From positions 1 to 36,202 of the forward strand of contig JAJTXZ010000050.1 of the NCBI GenBank assembly GCA_021463195.1: a DNA stretch of 36,202 nucleotides, read 5' to 3'. Positions 16,197-24,976 of this stretch are shown here, piece after piece. The position numbers were made by a program, and so were the translations under genes. How positions within the stretch are numbered: position 1 is the first letter of the stretch; every line of letters begins with the position of its first letter. The DNA is from Anaerolineae bacterium (GTDB lineage Bacteria; Chloroflexota; Anaerolineae; UBA4142; SHND01). The notes under the pieces are model-generated. The model did not search any database, was not told the origin of the DNA, and worked only from the letters and a program-made list of their open reading frames with translations.

Positions 16197-17471
16197 TTAC
16201 GGCGCGCGCGTCGTTGTCGCTGTAGCCGAAACAGTTTGAGTCGGCGTCGCGGTTTGCGTCGGCGTCAGCGCGCGCGTCGCGGTTTGCGTCGGCGTCGGCG
16301 TGCGCGTCGCGGTTTGCGTCGGCGCGCGCGTCGGTGACGCAGTGGCAGTCGGCGCAACGGTAAACGTGCTCGTCGCTGTGCTTGCGTTGGGAAATGGCGT
16401 AGGTGAAACGGCGACGGGCGTGCCGCGCGGATTCATTGCCCACGCGCGCGTGAGGTCGCTGCGTTCTTTTTGGTCGCGCGGTAAAATACGTTTGCCGTTG
16501 AACGCGACGCGCCCTTGCGTAATATTTTTAATTTGTATAAATAATTGCGCGCGCGCCGTCCAGGTGCGTGTTTCATTTTGCAACGGACCATTATAGATTT
16601 CTTGGCCGTCCGCCACAATCCATGCTTCCATTGCGCCTTCGGCTTGGACCGTCAAAGTCATAAGCGCGTTGACGGGCAAGTCGAGGGTGGGAGATGGCGG
16701 CGCCACTTGCAAAGTGGGCGTGATAGGGAGCGCGGTCGGCTGCGCGCCGGTGAATGAAACGGGCGTGAATGCTTCGACAGTTTGCGCCAAGGTTGGGATG
16801 GGTGTGCGTGTGCTGCCCGGCGGCACGGTGATTTCGGGCGAGGGCGATGGGCGCGCTGTTTCCACAGCGCCGAACAAATTGCGTAATTGTTTAAACTGGT
16901 CGAATCCAACGGATACCAAACCAAATAGCGCGACGGCGAGCGCGATGATGGCAACGGCTTCGGGAATGCGCGTGCCGCCAATTTTTTGCGCCCAAGTTGA
17001 CGGCTCTTGCGGCAGGTTCAATGGCGGCGTCGGTTCGGGGACGACCGATTCGATTTCGGGCGCGACGATAAAGGTGGGTTCCGGTTCGGGTGGATGCGAC
17101 GCGCGCGCGCTGGGTTCGGATTGCGCCAAGGCGGGCGTGGTGAATGCGGGAAAGACCAACGTATCAGGCGGTGGCTCTGCGGTTGACGCGGGAATGGACG
17201 CTGTTTCGGGCGCGGCGTCCGCAGGCGCGGCAGGCGTTTTTATACCGAGCGCGAAATCGAGCTCTTCTAACGTCGTGTCCGGCTCGAGATTCAAATAGAT
17301 GGCGTAATTACGCAACAAACCGCGTAAAAACGGACGCGGCGGCAGCGCGGTATATTCATCTTGTTCGAGCGCTTCGAGGACGCTTTGACGGATGCGCGTT
17401 TCGAGCGCAGCTTGATTGACACTCACTTGGCGCGCGAGGCGCGCTTGACGCAAGGTATCGCCGAGAGACAT
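16197..17471 (-). CDS. RodZ-like membrane protein: HTH_25, one membrane helix, DUF4115, Thr/Pro tail
   Basis: A 424-residue bitopic protein. Residues 1-70 form a Xre-type helix-turn-helix of the RodZ class (SLGDTLRQARLARQVSVNQ...PRPFLRGLLRNYA). An acidic Pro-rich linker runs to one membrane helix (about 169-190). A second Pro/Thr linker leads to an outer DUF4115-like beta domain (about 268-350, LMTLTVQAEGAMEAWIVADG). In rod-shaped bacteria RodZ links the MreB cytoskeleton to the wall-synthesis machinery. Unusually, about 75 residues of Thr/Pro/Ala repeats follow the DUF4115 domain; these are encoded by 30-bp tandem repeats. It is the first gene of a unit with rimO. Its promoter would start transcription at the ATG itself, giving a leaderless mRNA. 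Confidence 0.85.
   Translation of the reverse strand: MSLGDTLRQARLARQVSVNQAALETRIRQSVLEALEQDEYTALPPRPFLRGLLRNYAIYLNLEPDTTLEELDFALGIKTPAAPADAAPETASIPASTAEPPPDTLVFPAFTTPALAQSEPSARASHPPEPEPTFIVAPEIESVVPEPTPPLNLPQEPSTWAQKIGGTRIPEAVAIIALAVALFGLVSVGFDQFKQLRNLFGAVETARPSPSPEITVPPGSTRTPIPTLAQTVEAFTPVSFTGAQPTALPITPTLQVAPPSPTLDLPVNALMTLTVQAEGAMEAWIVADGQEIYNGPLQNETRTWTARAQLFIQIKNITQGRVAFNGKRILPRDQKERSDLTRAWAMNPRGTPVAVSPTPFPNASTATSTFTVAPTATASPTRAPTQTATRTPTPTQTATRALTPTQTATPTQTVSATATTTRAP
16245..16324 (-). repeat. 30-bp tandem repeat encoding the Thr/Pro tail
   Basis: A 20-bp core, CGTCGCGGTTTGCGTCGGCG, recurs at 16245, 16275 and 16305, giving an exact 30-bp period (10 codons). It encodes near-identical TPTQTATR-type decapeptides at the end of the RodZ-like protein. 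Such arrays can change copy number by slippage without shifting frame. Confidence 0.8.
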
Positions 17472-17478
17472 CGCAAAG

Positions 17479-17506
17479 AGTGTATGCTGAAATGGGGTAA
17501 AGTCAA
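17479..17506 (-). promoter_or_regulatory. Promoter of the RodZ-like gene, predicted leaderless
   Basis: Read on the - strand, TTGACT (17506-17501) and TACACT (17484-17479) are 16 bp apart. The -35 matches 5 of 6 and the -10 matches 4 of 6; TACACT is also the -10 of the divergent promoter at 17729-17757. The expected start, about 7 bases past the -10, coincides with the ATG at 17471. Confidence 0.6.
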
Positions 17507-17546
17507 TTCACGCGCTCATGTGGATTTTTGGCGCGACATTCGATGT

Positions 17547-17704
17547 GTCAAACTTTTGGGCGAATCGAATTCGCTCGCAACACATACACGAAACCGTCCC
17601 TACAGATGTTCTTGCAAGTCTGCCGCCGCAGACTTGCGTTCTTGGGGCGATGGGCTTTCGCACGCGAGCCTTTAACCGCTTGAGATGATTCGCAAAAGTT
17701 TGAC
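17547..17704. mobile_element. Degenerate MITE-like repeat, copy B
   Basis: This 158-bp piece fills most of the divergent spacer 17472-17800. It ends in inverted repeats: GTCAAACTTTTGGGCGAATC (17547-17566) and GATTCGCAAAAGTTTGAC (17687-17704), identical apart from a 2-base gap. Its reverse complement matches the element at 27294-27490 at both ends and copy A at 1-120. A perfect 10-bp hairpin, GCAAGTCTGC (17614-17623) with GCAGACTTGC (17628-17637), lies inside. No target duplication is visible, so it is an older or rearranged copy. The remaining spacer holds the two divergent promoters. Confidence 0.65.
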
Positions 17705-17728
17705 GCGCGCCTCCGACCAAATTTCCTG

Positions 17729-17757
17729 TTGACAGTCCTTCAAGCCGCGTGTACACT
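17729..17757 (+). promoter_or_regulatory. Promoter of the GAF-chain sensor kinase
   Basis: A perfect -35 TTGACA (17729-17734) and TACACT (17752-17757, 4 of 6) have the ideal 17-bp spacing. Transcription should start near 17764, 37 bases before the ATG at 17801. This argues against translation from the upstream in-frame TTG at 17729. Confidence 0.7.
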
Positions 17758-17800
17758 TTTGCCGCGTAGATTCCTGTCTCAAGATAAGCGAAAAAGATTT

Positions 17801-20800
17801 ATGAATAAAACGTTTGCCCGCCTGTATAAAAATCGGCGCGACAATTTACGGTTGCGTTGGATTGGATTGGCGTTAGTGTCCATCGCGTTGGTGATTGCCA
17901 GCTGGTTCGTCGCGTACGACCATTTCTCGATTGTCCAAATCGCCGCGCTGTTTGCGTTGGAACTGGGCGCGGTGTGGTTTGCGCTCCGCCGTTTACGCGC
18001 GCCGCGTGATTATGCGCGCGCCATCCTGATTTTGCGAATCCTTGGACATTTGCAAGTCATCGTGGAATTATTGCTGCTCACCTGGGCGGTGTACTATACG
18101 GGCGGCATTACGAGCCCCCTCATTCCGCTCTACTTTATTTATATTTTTGGCGATGGGCTAACCTCTTCAACGCCCACCTTGATTGCGCATGCGACGCTAG
18201 CGACGGCGTTATTTGTCGGCATGACTGTCGCGACGTATTACGGTTATCTCTCGCGCTACAACGCGTTCAATTTCGCCGAAACCGATTTTTGGCGTAATCA
18301 ACAATATGTGGATGGCGCGCTGATTGTTTTTGCGGCGCTGATGGCATTGACCACGATTGTGGCGATTGCGTTCAGTCGTCGCGCCGGCGAACGCGAACAG
18401 GCGTTGGGCGAAGCGGCGAAAAAATTATCCACTCGCGTCGAACAGGTCAATACGCTGCGCGACATCGGACAGCGGCTCGCGTCGTCATTGGATTTGCAGG
18501 CGGTGTTGGACGCGGTGTGCGCGAGCGCGCTGCGAATCGTCCAAGCCACTGACGCGCATATTTTCTTGTACGATGAGAATACGGAGCAATTTTCCAATGG
18601 CGTCGCGGTGTGGTCGGATGGACATCGCGGCACCGTGTTGACGGCGCCACGCAGCGAAGGCATATCGGCGCAGACGGCGCGCAGCAAAACGCCGCTGGTC
18701 ATTGATGACGCCGAAAACAGTCCGCTGTTTCAATCGCTGCAAGCGCGCGCTTGGGCGGTCAAGGCCATCGCGAGTTTTCCCATCATTAAATCCGAGCGCG
18801 TAATTGCGGTAATGAATGTGGCATCGCTCCAGCCGCATCAATTCACCAATGAGGAACAACAAGCGCTTCTCTTGTTGGCGGACCAAGCCGCGATAGCGAT
18901 TGACAACGCGGGGCTGTATCTTCAGGTACAGCGCAAGATTCAAGAGCTCTCGGCGCTGAATACGGTGACGCAATCGGCGGCGCAGTTGACGGATATTTCC
19001 GCGCTGTTGAATGACGCGCTCGACGCGATTTTGACCGCGATTCCAGCTGATGCGGTGTTAGTGTCCACGCACAATCAAGCCAAAGGCATGCTCGAGTTGG
19101 CGGCGCAACGCGGCTTGTCCGCGACGTCGGCGCAGGAATTCAAAATAAATCCGCTGCCGGTCAGCGCGGGCTTTGGCGGACAAGTGGTGCGCTCGGGACA
19201 GCCGTTGGCGATATATGACATGGCGTCCGACCCGCGTCGTTTTCGCTCGAGCAAGGTTGAACAATACGCGTCGTCCTACACGGTCCCGCTGCGCGCGTAC
19301 GATAGCGTGATTGGCGCGCTGCAACTGTTGTGGGCGCAGCCGCATCATGTTACGCCCAATGAAATTAGTTTGAGCGGCGCGATTGCCCCGCAGTTGGCGA
19401 TTGCGATGCACAACTCGAAATTATTTTTTGAAACCAAGCGCCGCGCCGAAGAATTGGCGACGCTGCGTTCGATTGGGTTGGCGACGACTTCGACGTTGAA
19501 TCTGCGCGAACAGCTGCGTTTGTTATATGAAAATGTGAATCAATTATTGCGCGCCGACACTTTTTTTGTCGGTTTGTATGACGAGACGCGCGACGAATTG
19601 CGCGTCGAGTATGTGGTGGAAGAGGGTTGGTTCTTGCGCCCGGTCCAAGTGCCGCTCGCGCAAGCGGGGCTGTCGGCGGTGGTGATTCGCAGTCAAAAGT
19701 CGCTGCTCTATGGCGATTTGCAAAATGAACCCAATTTATTGGCGCAGCCGCAGCATATTACGCGGCCCGCGCGCAGCTGGCTCGCCGTGCCGTTGATGCT
19801 CAAAGAACGCATCATCGGGTTGATTTCGGCGCAGAGTTTTCAGCCCAGCGCGTTCACGCCGGAGGATGAACGTTTTTTGTCGGCGGTGGCGCAACATGTG
19901 GCATTGGCGCTGGATAATGCGCGGTTGTTTGGCGAAGCGGAACGGCGCGCGCGCGAATTGACGCTCTTGAATGAAATTAGCCGCACGATTAGCGCGTCGC
20001 TGGATTTTGATGTGGTGGTGGAACGCGCGGCGCATGCCTTGTCAGATCAACTGGGTTATCGCTACGTTTCGATTTATGAATTTGAAGGCGAGCAGCTGCT
20101 TTGCCGCGCCAGCATTGGCGATCGCGACGCGGGCGCGACGTGGGATATTTCGCGCGGCGTGATTGGGCGTGTGGCGCGCACGGGGCGCGCGGCGTTCATC
20201 ACGAATGTAGCGGCGGACCCCGATTATGTGTTGGGTTATGAAGATGTCATCGCCGAGATTTGCGTGCCGATTGTGCGCGAGGGACGCGTCTTGGGCATTG
20301 TCAATGTCGAGGAATCGCGCCCCGGCGCGTTAAAAGAAGATGATCTCGCGTTGTTGACGCTGCTCGGCGAACAGTTGGCGATTGCGGCGACAAACGCGAC
20401 GTTATATCGCGAGGCGCTGAACCGCGAACGTTTTGCCACGCGGCTCGGTCAGTTGGGCATGACCGTGACCGCGACGTTGGAATTGGTGCCGCTGATTGAA
20501 ATTTTGTGCCGCGAATCGTTGACCTTGTTCGCGGTGGATACGGCGGCGATTTATATTCGCGAAACACGACACACACCAGCGAAAACCGAGCCGCTGGCTG
20601 CGCCGTCTGTAGACAATGGCTCGGCTTTGCAACCATTGGGAATGCGCGCGGAATTGGTATGTCGCGCGGCGGCGGGATTCGGGCGCAACGCGTTGTTGGG
20701 CAATACGGCAGACGCGGAACAGCTGGGCAATTTATTGGCGCGCACGATGCGGCTGGCGCGCGGTTTTATTATCCACGACGCGCGCGTATCGGGACAGTTG

Positions 20801-23278
20801 ACGCCTGAATTGCGCGCGCATCTGGACGCGGAAGCGTGCATGGTGGCGCCGATTATGAAAGAGCGCGATGTCATTGGCGTGTTGTTGTTAGCGGACCGTC
20901 AAAACCCGCAGCGTTTTGGCGAACCCGATTTGGCGCGCGCGGCGATTGTGGCATCGCAAGCGGGTCTCGTGATTTCTAACGCGCGGCTCTATTTTGAAGC
21001 GCAGCGTCGCGCCAAAGAACAAAGCAGTTTGTACGAAATTGGGCTGGCGGTTAACTCGACCTTGGATTTGCAAGAACAATTAGGCATTATTTACGCGCAA
21101 ATCGCAAAACATTACACGCTCACCGGTTTCAGCGTGGCGTTGTGCGATGAGCCGGATGCGCTGCATTTTGTCATGTTTGTTGATCAAGGCAAGCCGCTCG
21201 AACCGTTCACGCGTCCGATGGCCCAAGCCGGGCTGGCGGGATGGATTGTCAAACAGCGTCGTCCGTTGGTGATTGACGACATTCAACGCCAATGGGATAG
21301 TTTGCCAACGCCGCCGGGCGAATATGGCGCGCCGCAAGAGACGGCTTCGTACATTGGCATTCCGTTGATGATCAAAGCGGAGGCGATTGGCGTGATGGCG
21401 TTGCAGCGCGCGCCCGTAGAGCCATTTACGGCGGATGAGCAGCGCTTTTTATTGGCGTTGGCGCAGCAAATCGCGTTCGCGGTTGATAATGCGCGTTTGC
21501 ATCAACAAGTGCAGCGCACGGCAAATCAACAATCGCTGCTGTATCACGCGAGCCGCCGCATCGCGGGCGCGTTGAATTTGGACACGCTGCTGCAAGGAAT
21601 TGTGGATGCGCTGAGTCAAGATTTTGGTTTTCGCGCGGTGATGACGCTGTTGCGCGATCCCAATCTCGATGAATTAATTCCGGCGGCGGGTTCGGCGGAT
21701 GTGGCGAAATTTGTGTCGCCCGCGTATCGGTTAAAAATGGGCAAAGGTTTGATTGGCACGGCGGCGCAAACGGGTCAAACGCAGTTGACAGACCAAGTAT
21801 TGGAAACGCAGCGTTTTTATGCTTCAACCGAACGAGAACCGCACGCAGGCGTGGCGGCGCCAATTAAATCGGGCGAGCGCGTGATTGGCGTGTTGAATGT
21901 CGAAAGTCCGCAGCGTGGCGCGTTTGCCGCGGACGATGTGCGGATGTTCGAGGCGATTTCCGACCAACTCGCCGTCGCCATCGAAAACGCGAAATTGTTT
22001 GCGAGCGCGCAAGAACGGTTGGCGCGCATCAACGCGCTGCAAATGATCGAAGTCTCCATCCTTTCAACGATGAATTTGAACGACCGCCTGGATTTGATTT
22101 TGGAACATGCGTTGACGCAAATGCGCGCGGATGTGGGCGTCGTCTTTATGCGCGATATGTCGTCACGTGAATTGTATGGCGCGCGACAACGCGGGACGCG
22201 CGATCTGGGCGCGTTTCGCGAATTGCGGATCAAATCCGGCGAAGGCGCGGTCGGCTGGGTCTTTGCGCATGGCGAACCGCTATACATTCCAGATGTGCAG
22301 GCGGATGCGCGTTGGTCGAATGCGCCCTCATCGCAACAGGAAGAGTTGATTTCCTTTTTGGGCGCGCCGCTCAAGGTTGAAGAGCGCACGATTGGCGTGT
22401 TGATTGTTTCGACGCGACAGCCGCGTTTGTTTACCGAAGAAGAAATCAATTTTTTCTACACGCTCACCAGTCACGCGGCGGTGGTGATTGAAAATTCACG
22501 TTTGTATGACCAAACGCGCACACAGTTGGAACAGCTGCGCGCGACCCAAGACCGTCTCATCGAAACCGAACGTCGCGCGGCGATTGGGGAATTGGTGGCG
22601 GGACTGGCGCACGAAATTAACAATCCGTTGACCGCCATCATGGGACATTCGCAGCTGCTGCAAGAGGCGATGACAGAAGACAATTCTAATGCCGAATGGA
22701 ACGCCGAATTGGATACGATTAGCGGCGCCGCGCAGCGCATCGCGCGCATTGTTCAAGAGTTTATTCGGCTGTCGCATGTCGAAGGCGGACATACGGACAA
22801 GATGGATTTGAACGAAGCGGTTCGCAATGCGATGCGCAAATTTGAATTGCGCCAAGATGCGCGCGCGGTCACATTGAACGAAACGCTGCCGGCAGAGCCG
22901 ATTCTAGCGCTGGCGAATTTGCAGTTAATTGACCAGATGTTGGGAGAAATTTTTATGAATGCGCTAGAAGCGATGCCACACGGCGGACGCATTGATGTGA
23001 CGGTGGGACGCTTGGATGACGCGATGGTCTATTGCGCGATTCGCGACAGCGGCTATGGCGTGCCGACGGGCGATTTGAAACGCGTCTTTGAACCCGGCTA
23101 TACGACTAAAATCGAAGGCGGCGTGGTGCGCGGCATCGGTTTGGGTCTATATACCGCCGAGCGCATTGTCAAAAGTCATGGCGGCGCGATTTGGTTAGAA
23201 AGCGAGGAAGGCAAATACACTCAAGTAACGTTTACGTTACCGCGTCAAACGCCGGGAGCGCGCGCTGATGGCCAATGA
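17801..23278 (+). CDS. Membrane sensor histidine kinase with eight tandem GAF domains
   Basis: A very large sensor kinase of 1825 residues. About six membrane helices occupy roughly residues 18-200. A short coiled linker then leads to eight consecutive GAF domains beginning near residues 217, 385, 554, 722, 882, 1077, 1247 and 1413. Each is introduced by the same helix pattern, as in LRDIGQRLASSLDLQAV, LRSIGLATTSTLNL and LYEIGLAVNSTLDL. A HisKA domain carries the phosphoacceptor H1604 (GLAHEINNPLTAIMG). A complete HATPase domain follows (N box LGEIFMNALEAMP, DSGYGVP, GIGLGLYTAERIV). GAF domains bind small ligands or mediate dimer contacts; no chromophore cysteine or haem motif was recognised. 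It ends 11 bases inside the next gene, a REC-containing kinase and the obvious phosphotransfer partner. The start at 17801 is preferred over TTG 17729, which overlaps the promoter. Confidence 0.9.
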   Translation: MNKTFARLYKNRRDNLRLRWIGLALVSIALVIASWFVAYDHFSIVQIAALFALELGAVWFALRRLRAPRDYARAILILRILGHLQVIVELLLLTWAVYYTGGITSPLIPLYFIYIFGDGLTSSTPTLIAHATLATALFVGMTVATYYGYLSRYNAFNFAETDFWRNQQYVDGALIVFAALMALTTIVAIAFSRRAGEREQALGEAAKKLSTRVEQVNTLRDIGQRLASSLDLQAVLDAVCASALRIVQATDAHIFLYDENTEQFSNGVAVWSDGHRGTVLTAPRSEGISAQTARSKTPLVIDDAENSPLFQSLQARAWAVKAIASFPIIKSERVIAVMNVASLQPHQFTNEEQQALLLLADQAAIAIDNAGLYLQVQRKIQELSALNTVTQSAAQLTDISALLNDALDAILTAIPADAVLVSTHNQAKGMLELAAQRGLSATSAQEFKINPLPVSAGFGGQVVRSGQPLAIYDMASDPRRFRSSKVEQYASSYTVPLRAYDSVIGALQLLWAQPHHVTPNEISLSGAIAPQLAIAMHNSKLFFETKRRAEELATLRSIGLATTSTLNLREQLRLLYENVNQLLRADTFFVGLYDETRDELRVEYVVEEGWFLRPVQVPLAQAGLSAVVIRSQKSLLYGDLQNEPNLLAQPQHITRPARSWLAVPLMLKERIIGLISAQSFQPSAFTPEDERFLSAVAQHVALALDNARLFGEAERRARELTLLNEISRTISASLDFDVVVERAAHALSDQLGYRYVSIYEFEGEQLLCRASIGDRDAGATWDISRGVIGRVARTGRAAFITNVAADPDYVLGYEDVIAEICVPIVREGRVLGIVNVEESRPGALKEDDLALLTLLGEQLAIAATNATLYREALNRERFATRLGQLGMTVTATLELVPLIEILCRESLTLFAVDTAAIYIRETRHTPAKTEPLAAPSVDNGSALQPLGMRAELVCRAAAGFGRNALLGNTADAEQLGNLLARTMRLARGFIIHDARVSGQLTPELRAHLDAEACMVAPIMKERDVIGVLLLADRQNPQRFGEPDLARAAIVASQAGLVISNARLYFEAQRRAKEQSSLYEIGLAVNSTLDLQEQLGIIYAQIAKHYTLTGFSVALCDEPDALHFVMFVDQGKPLEPFTRPMAQAGLAGWIVKQRRPLVIDDIQRQWDSLPTPPGEYGAPQETASYIGIPLMIKAEAIGVMALQRAPVEPFTADEQRFLLALAQQIAFAVDNARLHQQVQRTANQQSLLYHASRRIAGALNLDTLLQGIVDALSQDFGFRAVMTLLRDPNLDELIPAAGSADVAKFVSPAYRLKMGKGLIGTAAQTGQTQLTDQVLETQRFYASTEREPHAGVAAPIKSGERVIGVLNVESPQRGAFAADDVRMFEAISDQLAVAIENAKLFASAQERLARINALQMIEVSILSTMNLNDRLDLILEHALTQMRADVGVVFMRDMSSRELYGARQRGTRDLGAFRELRIKSGEGAVGWVFAHGEPLYIPDVQADARWSNAPSSQQEELISFLGAPLKVEERTIGVLIVSTRQPRLFTEEEINFFYTLTSHAAVVIENSRLYDQTRTQLEQLRATQDRLIETERRAAIGELVAGLAHEINNPLTAIMGHSQLLQEAMTEDNSNAEWNAELDTISGAAQRIARIVQEFIRLSHVEGGHTDKMDLNEAVRNAMRKFELRQDARAVTLNETLPAEPILALANLQLIDQMLGEIFMNALEAMPHGGRIDVTVGRLDDAMVYCAIRDSGYGVPTGDLKRVFEPGYTTKIEGGVVRGIGLGLYTAERIVKSHGGAIWLESEEGKYTQVTFTLPRQTPGARADGQ

Positions 23279-24863
23279 GCGCGTGTTGGTAGTGGATGAC
23301 GACCCGGTGATTCTCTTGTTGTGCCAGCGCATTCTGGAAGCGGATGGCTATGCGGTGACAACGGTCAAACGCGGCGAAGATGCGCTCGCCAAGCTCGAGA
23401 GCGAAACTTTTGATTTGTTATTGACCGATATTCGGCTGCCCGGTTTGGACGGTCTCGAGGTCACGACGCGTTTGCGCGAACTCGGTTTAGAGATGGTTGT
23501 CATTACCATGACCGGCTATAGCAATATGGAAATGGCGATTCAAGCGCTACGTTTAGGCGTGGACGAATTTGTCATCAAGCCATTTACGCCCGACACGCTG
23601 CGCGTGCATGTCACGCGCGCGTTGGAAAAGGCGAAACTGCGGCGCGAGAATATGCGTTTACGGACGCTTATCCCGTTATTGCATACCGCGCAAGAATTTG
23701 CCGCCGCGCGTTCGCGCCAAGACATTTATCAAGAACTCTTTGCCGCGCTGACGGAACAGTTACAAATCACCAATGCCGCGCTTTTGGGTTGGGACAATGA
23801 AACGGAAACCTTGACGCTGGCGGCTGGACGCGGCGCGCTCGAAACCGCGCTCGCGTCGCTGAAATTATCGGCGGAAACCCTGCCGCCGCGCGAATTATTT
23901 TTTGCGGGGCAGGTGCAATCGTGGAATCAACGCGCCGAACCGCGCTTGCCTTGCGCCGAGTGCGGCCAAGAGTTGACAAGTATCGCGCTCAAGTCGCATC
24001 TCAATACGCTGGGCGTATTGGTGGTTGAAGCGCCGCAACTATCGGCAAGCAACGCGGAATGTTTGCGCCTGATTGCGGCGCAAGCCGCGGCGGCGCTAGA
24101 AAATGTGGATTTGATTGCGCAAGTAAGCAAAGCATATGTTAATTTGAGCGAACTCGACCACATGAAAGGCGAGGTTCTTGACATCGCTGGACACGAATTA
24201 CGCACGCCGCTCGCCGCGCTGCTCAATTCCGCCAAAATGTTGCGTGGACGCGCCAAAAGTAAAACGAACATTTTAGCCGCTGAAATTATTTCCAATGGCG
24301 AACGGTTGCAGCGCATTGTGGACGACATGCAGAATTTGAAATATATGCGCCAAGGTCCGATGGATTTGCGCTTGGAAGAGCTGGAGATTGAACAAGTGAT
24401 GATCGAAGCGGTGAACGCGTATCGCCCGTTGGCGCAAGAAAAAAATCAAACGATTGATTTGGAGGTTACCATCCATGCCGGTCGCGCGATAGCGGACCGC
24501 GCCATGTTGGATTTGATTCTGGGCAATATCCTTTCCAATGCCGTCAAATTTTCACCGCCTAATTCGCGCGTGCAGGTGCGCGCCGATGGCGACGCCGAAG
24601 CTGTAACTTTGGCCATTCAAGACAAAGGGCGCGGTTTAGCGCCAGACGAAGCGGCGCGCGTGTTTGAACCGTTTTATCAAGCCGGGGATTCATTAACGCG
24701 TTCTCAAGGCGGAATCGGTTTGGGCTTGACGTTGACGCGCGAGATAACGCGCGCGCATGGCGGCAAGATTTGGGTAGAAAGCCAGGCGGATCAGGGCAGC
24801 GTATTTTACGTCATGCTACCGCGCCAACCGCGCGGCGCGGGCGCGCGCCAGACCGAATCGTAG
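23268..24863 (+). CDS. Hybrid protein: response-regulator receiver, GAF-like domain, histidine kinase
   Basis: A 531-residue cytosolic protein. The receiver domain (1-125) has the acidic pair D11/D12, phosphoacceptor D54 (LLLTDIRLPG), T82 (MTGYSN) and K104 (VIKPF), all conserved. A GAF-like segment spans about 140-285 and includes a CAEC motif (229-232) that could be a redox or metal site (speculative). HisKA follows with H309 (DIAGHELRTPLAALL), then HATPase with DKGRGLAPDEAARVFEPF and GGIGLGLTLTREI. The receiver at the N-terminus of a kinase suggests a relay: the eight-GAF kinase phosphorylates D54, which then tunes this kinase's own output. No DNA-binding output domain or second regulator is encoded next door, so the final target lies elsewhere. 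Overlapping translation with the previous gene implies equimolar production. Confidence 0.9.
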   Translation: MANERVLVVDDDPVILLLCQRILEADGYAVTTVKRGEDALAKLESETFDLLLTDIRLPGLDGLEVTTRLRELGLEMVVITMTGYSNMEMAIQALRLGVDEFVIKPFTPDTLRVHVTRALEKAKLRRENMRLRTLIPLLHTAQEFAAARSRQDIYQELFAALTEQLQITNAALLGWDNETETLTLAAGRGALETALASLKLSAETLPPRELFFAGQVQSWNQRAEPRLPCAECGQELTSIALKSHLNTLGVLVVEAPQLSASNAECLRLIAAQAAAALENVDLIAQVSKAYVNLSELDHMKGEVLDIAGHELRTPLAALLNSAKMLRGRAKSKTNILAAEIISNGERLQRIVDDMQNLKYMRQGPMDLRLEELEIEQVMIEAVNAYRPLAQEKNQTIDLEVTIHAGRAIADRAMLDLILGNILSNAVKFSPPNSRVQVRADGDAEAVTLAIQDKGRGLAPDEAARVFEPFYQAGDSLTRSQGGIGLGLTLTREITRAHGGKIWVESQADQGSVFYVMLPRQPRGAGARQTES

Positions 24864-24976
24864 AGACCCGAGAATTAGTCATACCTGTCGAGAAACGCGA
24901 TCCCGTCTCGCGATTTTGCGTCAGGCCCGCCACGCGCATTGCCATCCATTTTTTTATGGATCGAAAATTTCATTCG

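Noticed and set aside
16201-16340. CRISPR-like or regulatory array near the end of the RodZ-like gene
   Set aside because: The 30-bp repeats are contiguous, in frame and encode Thr/Pro decapeptides; there are no spacers.
17729-17800. Upstream in-frame extension of the eight-GAF kinase from TTG 17729
   Set aside because: The putative start codon is inside a perfect -35 TTGACA, and the -10 at 17752-17757 places transcription start downstream of it. The encoded residues do not resemble a membrane-protein N-terminus.
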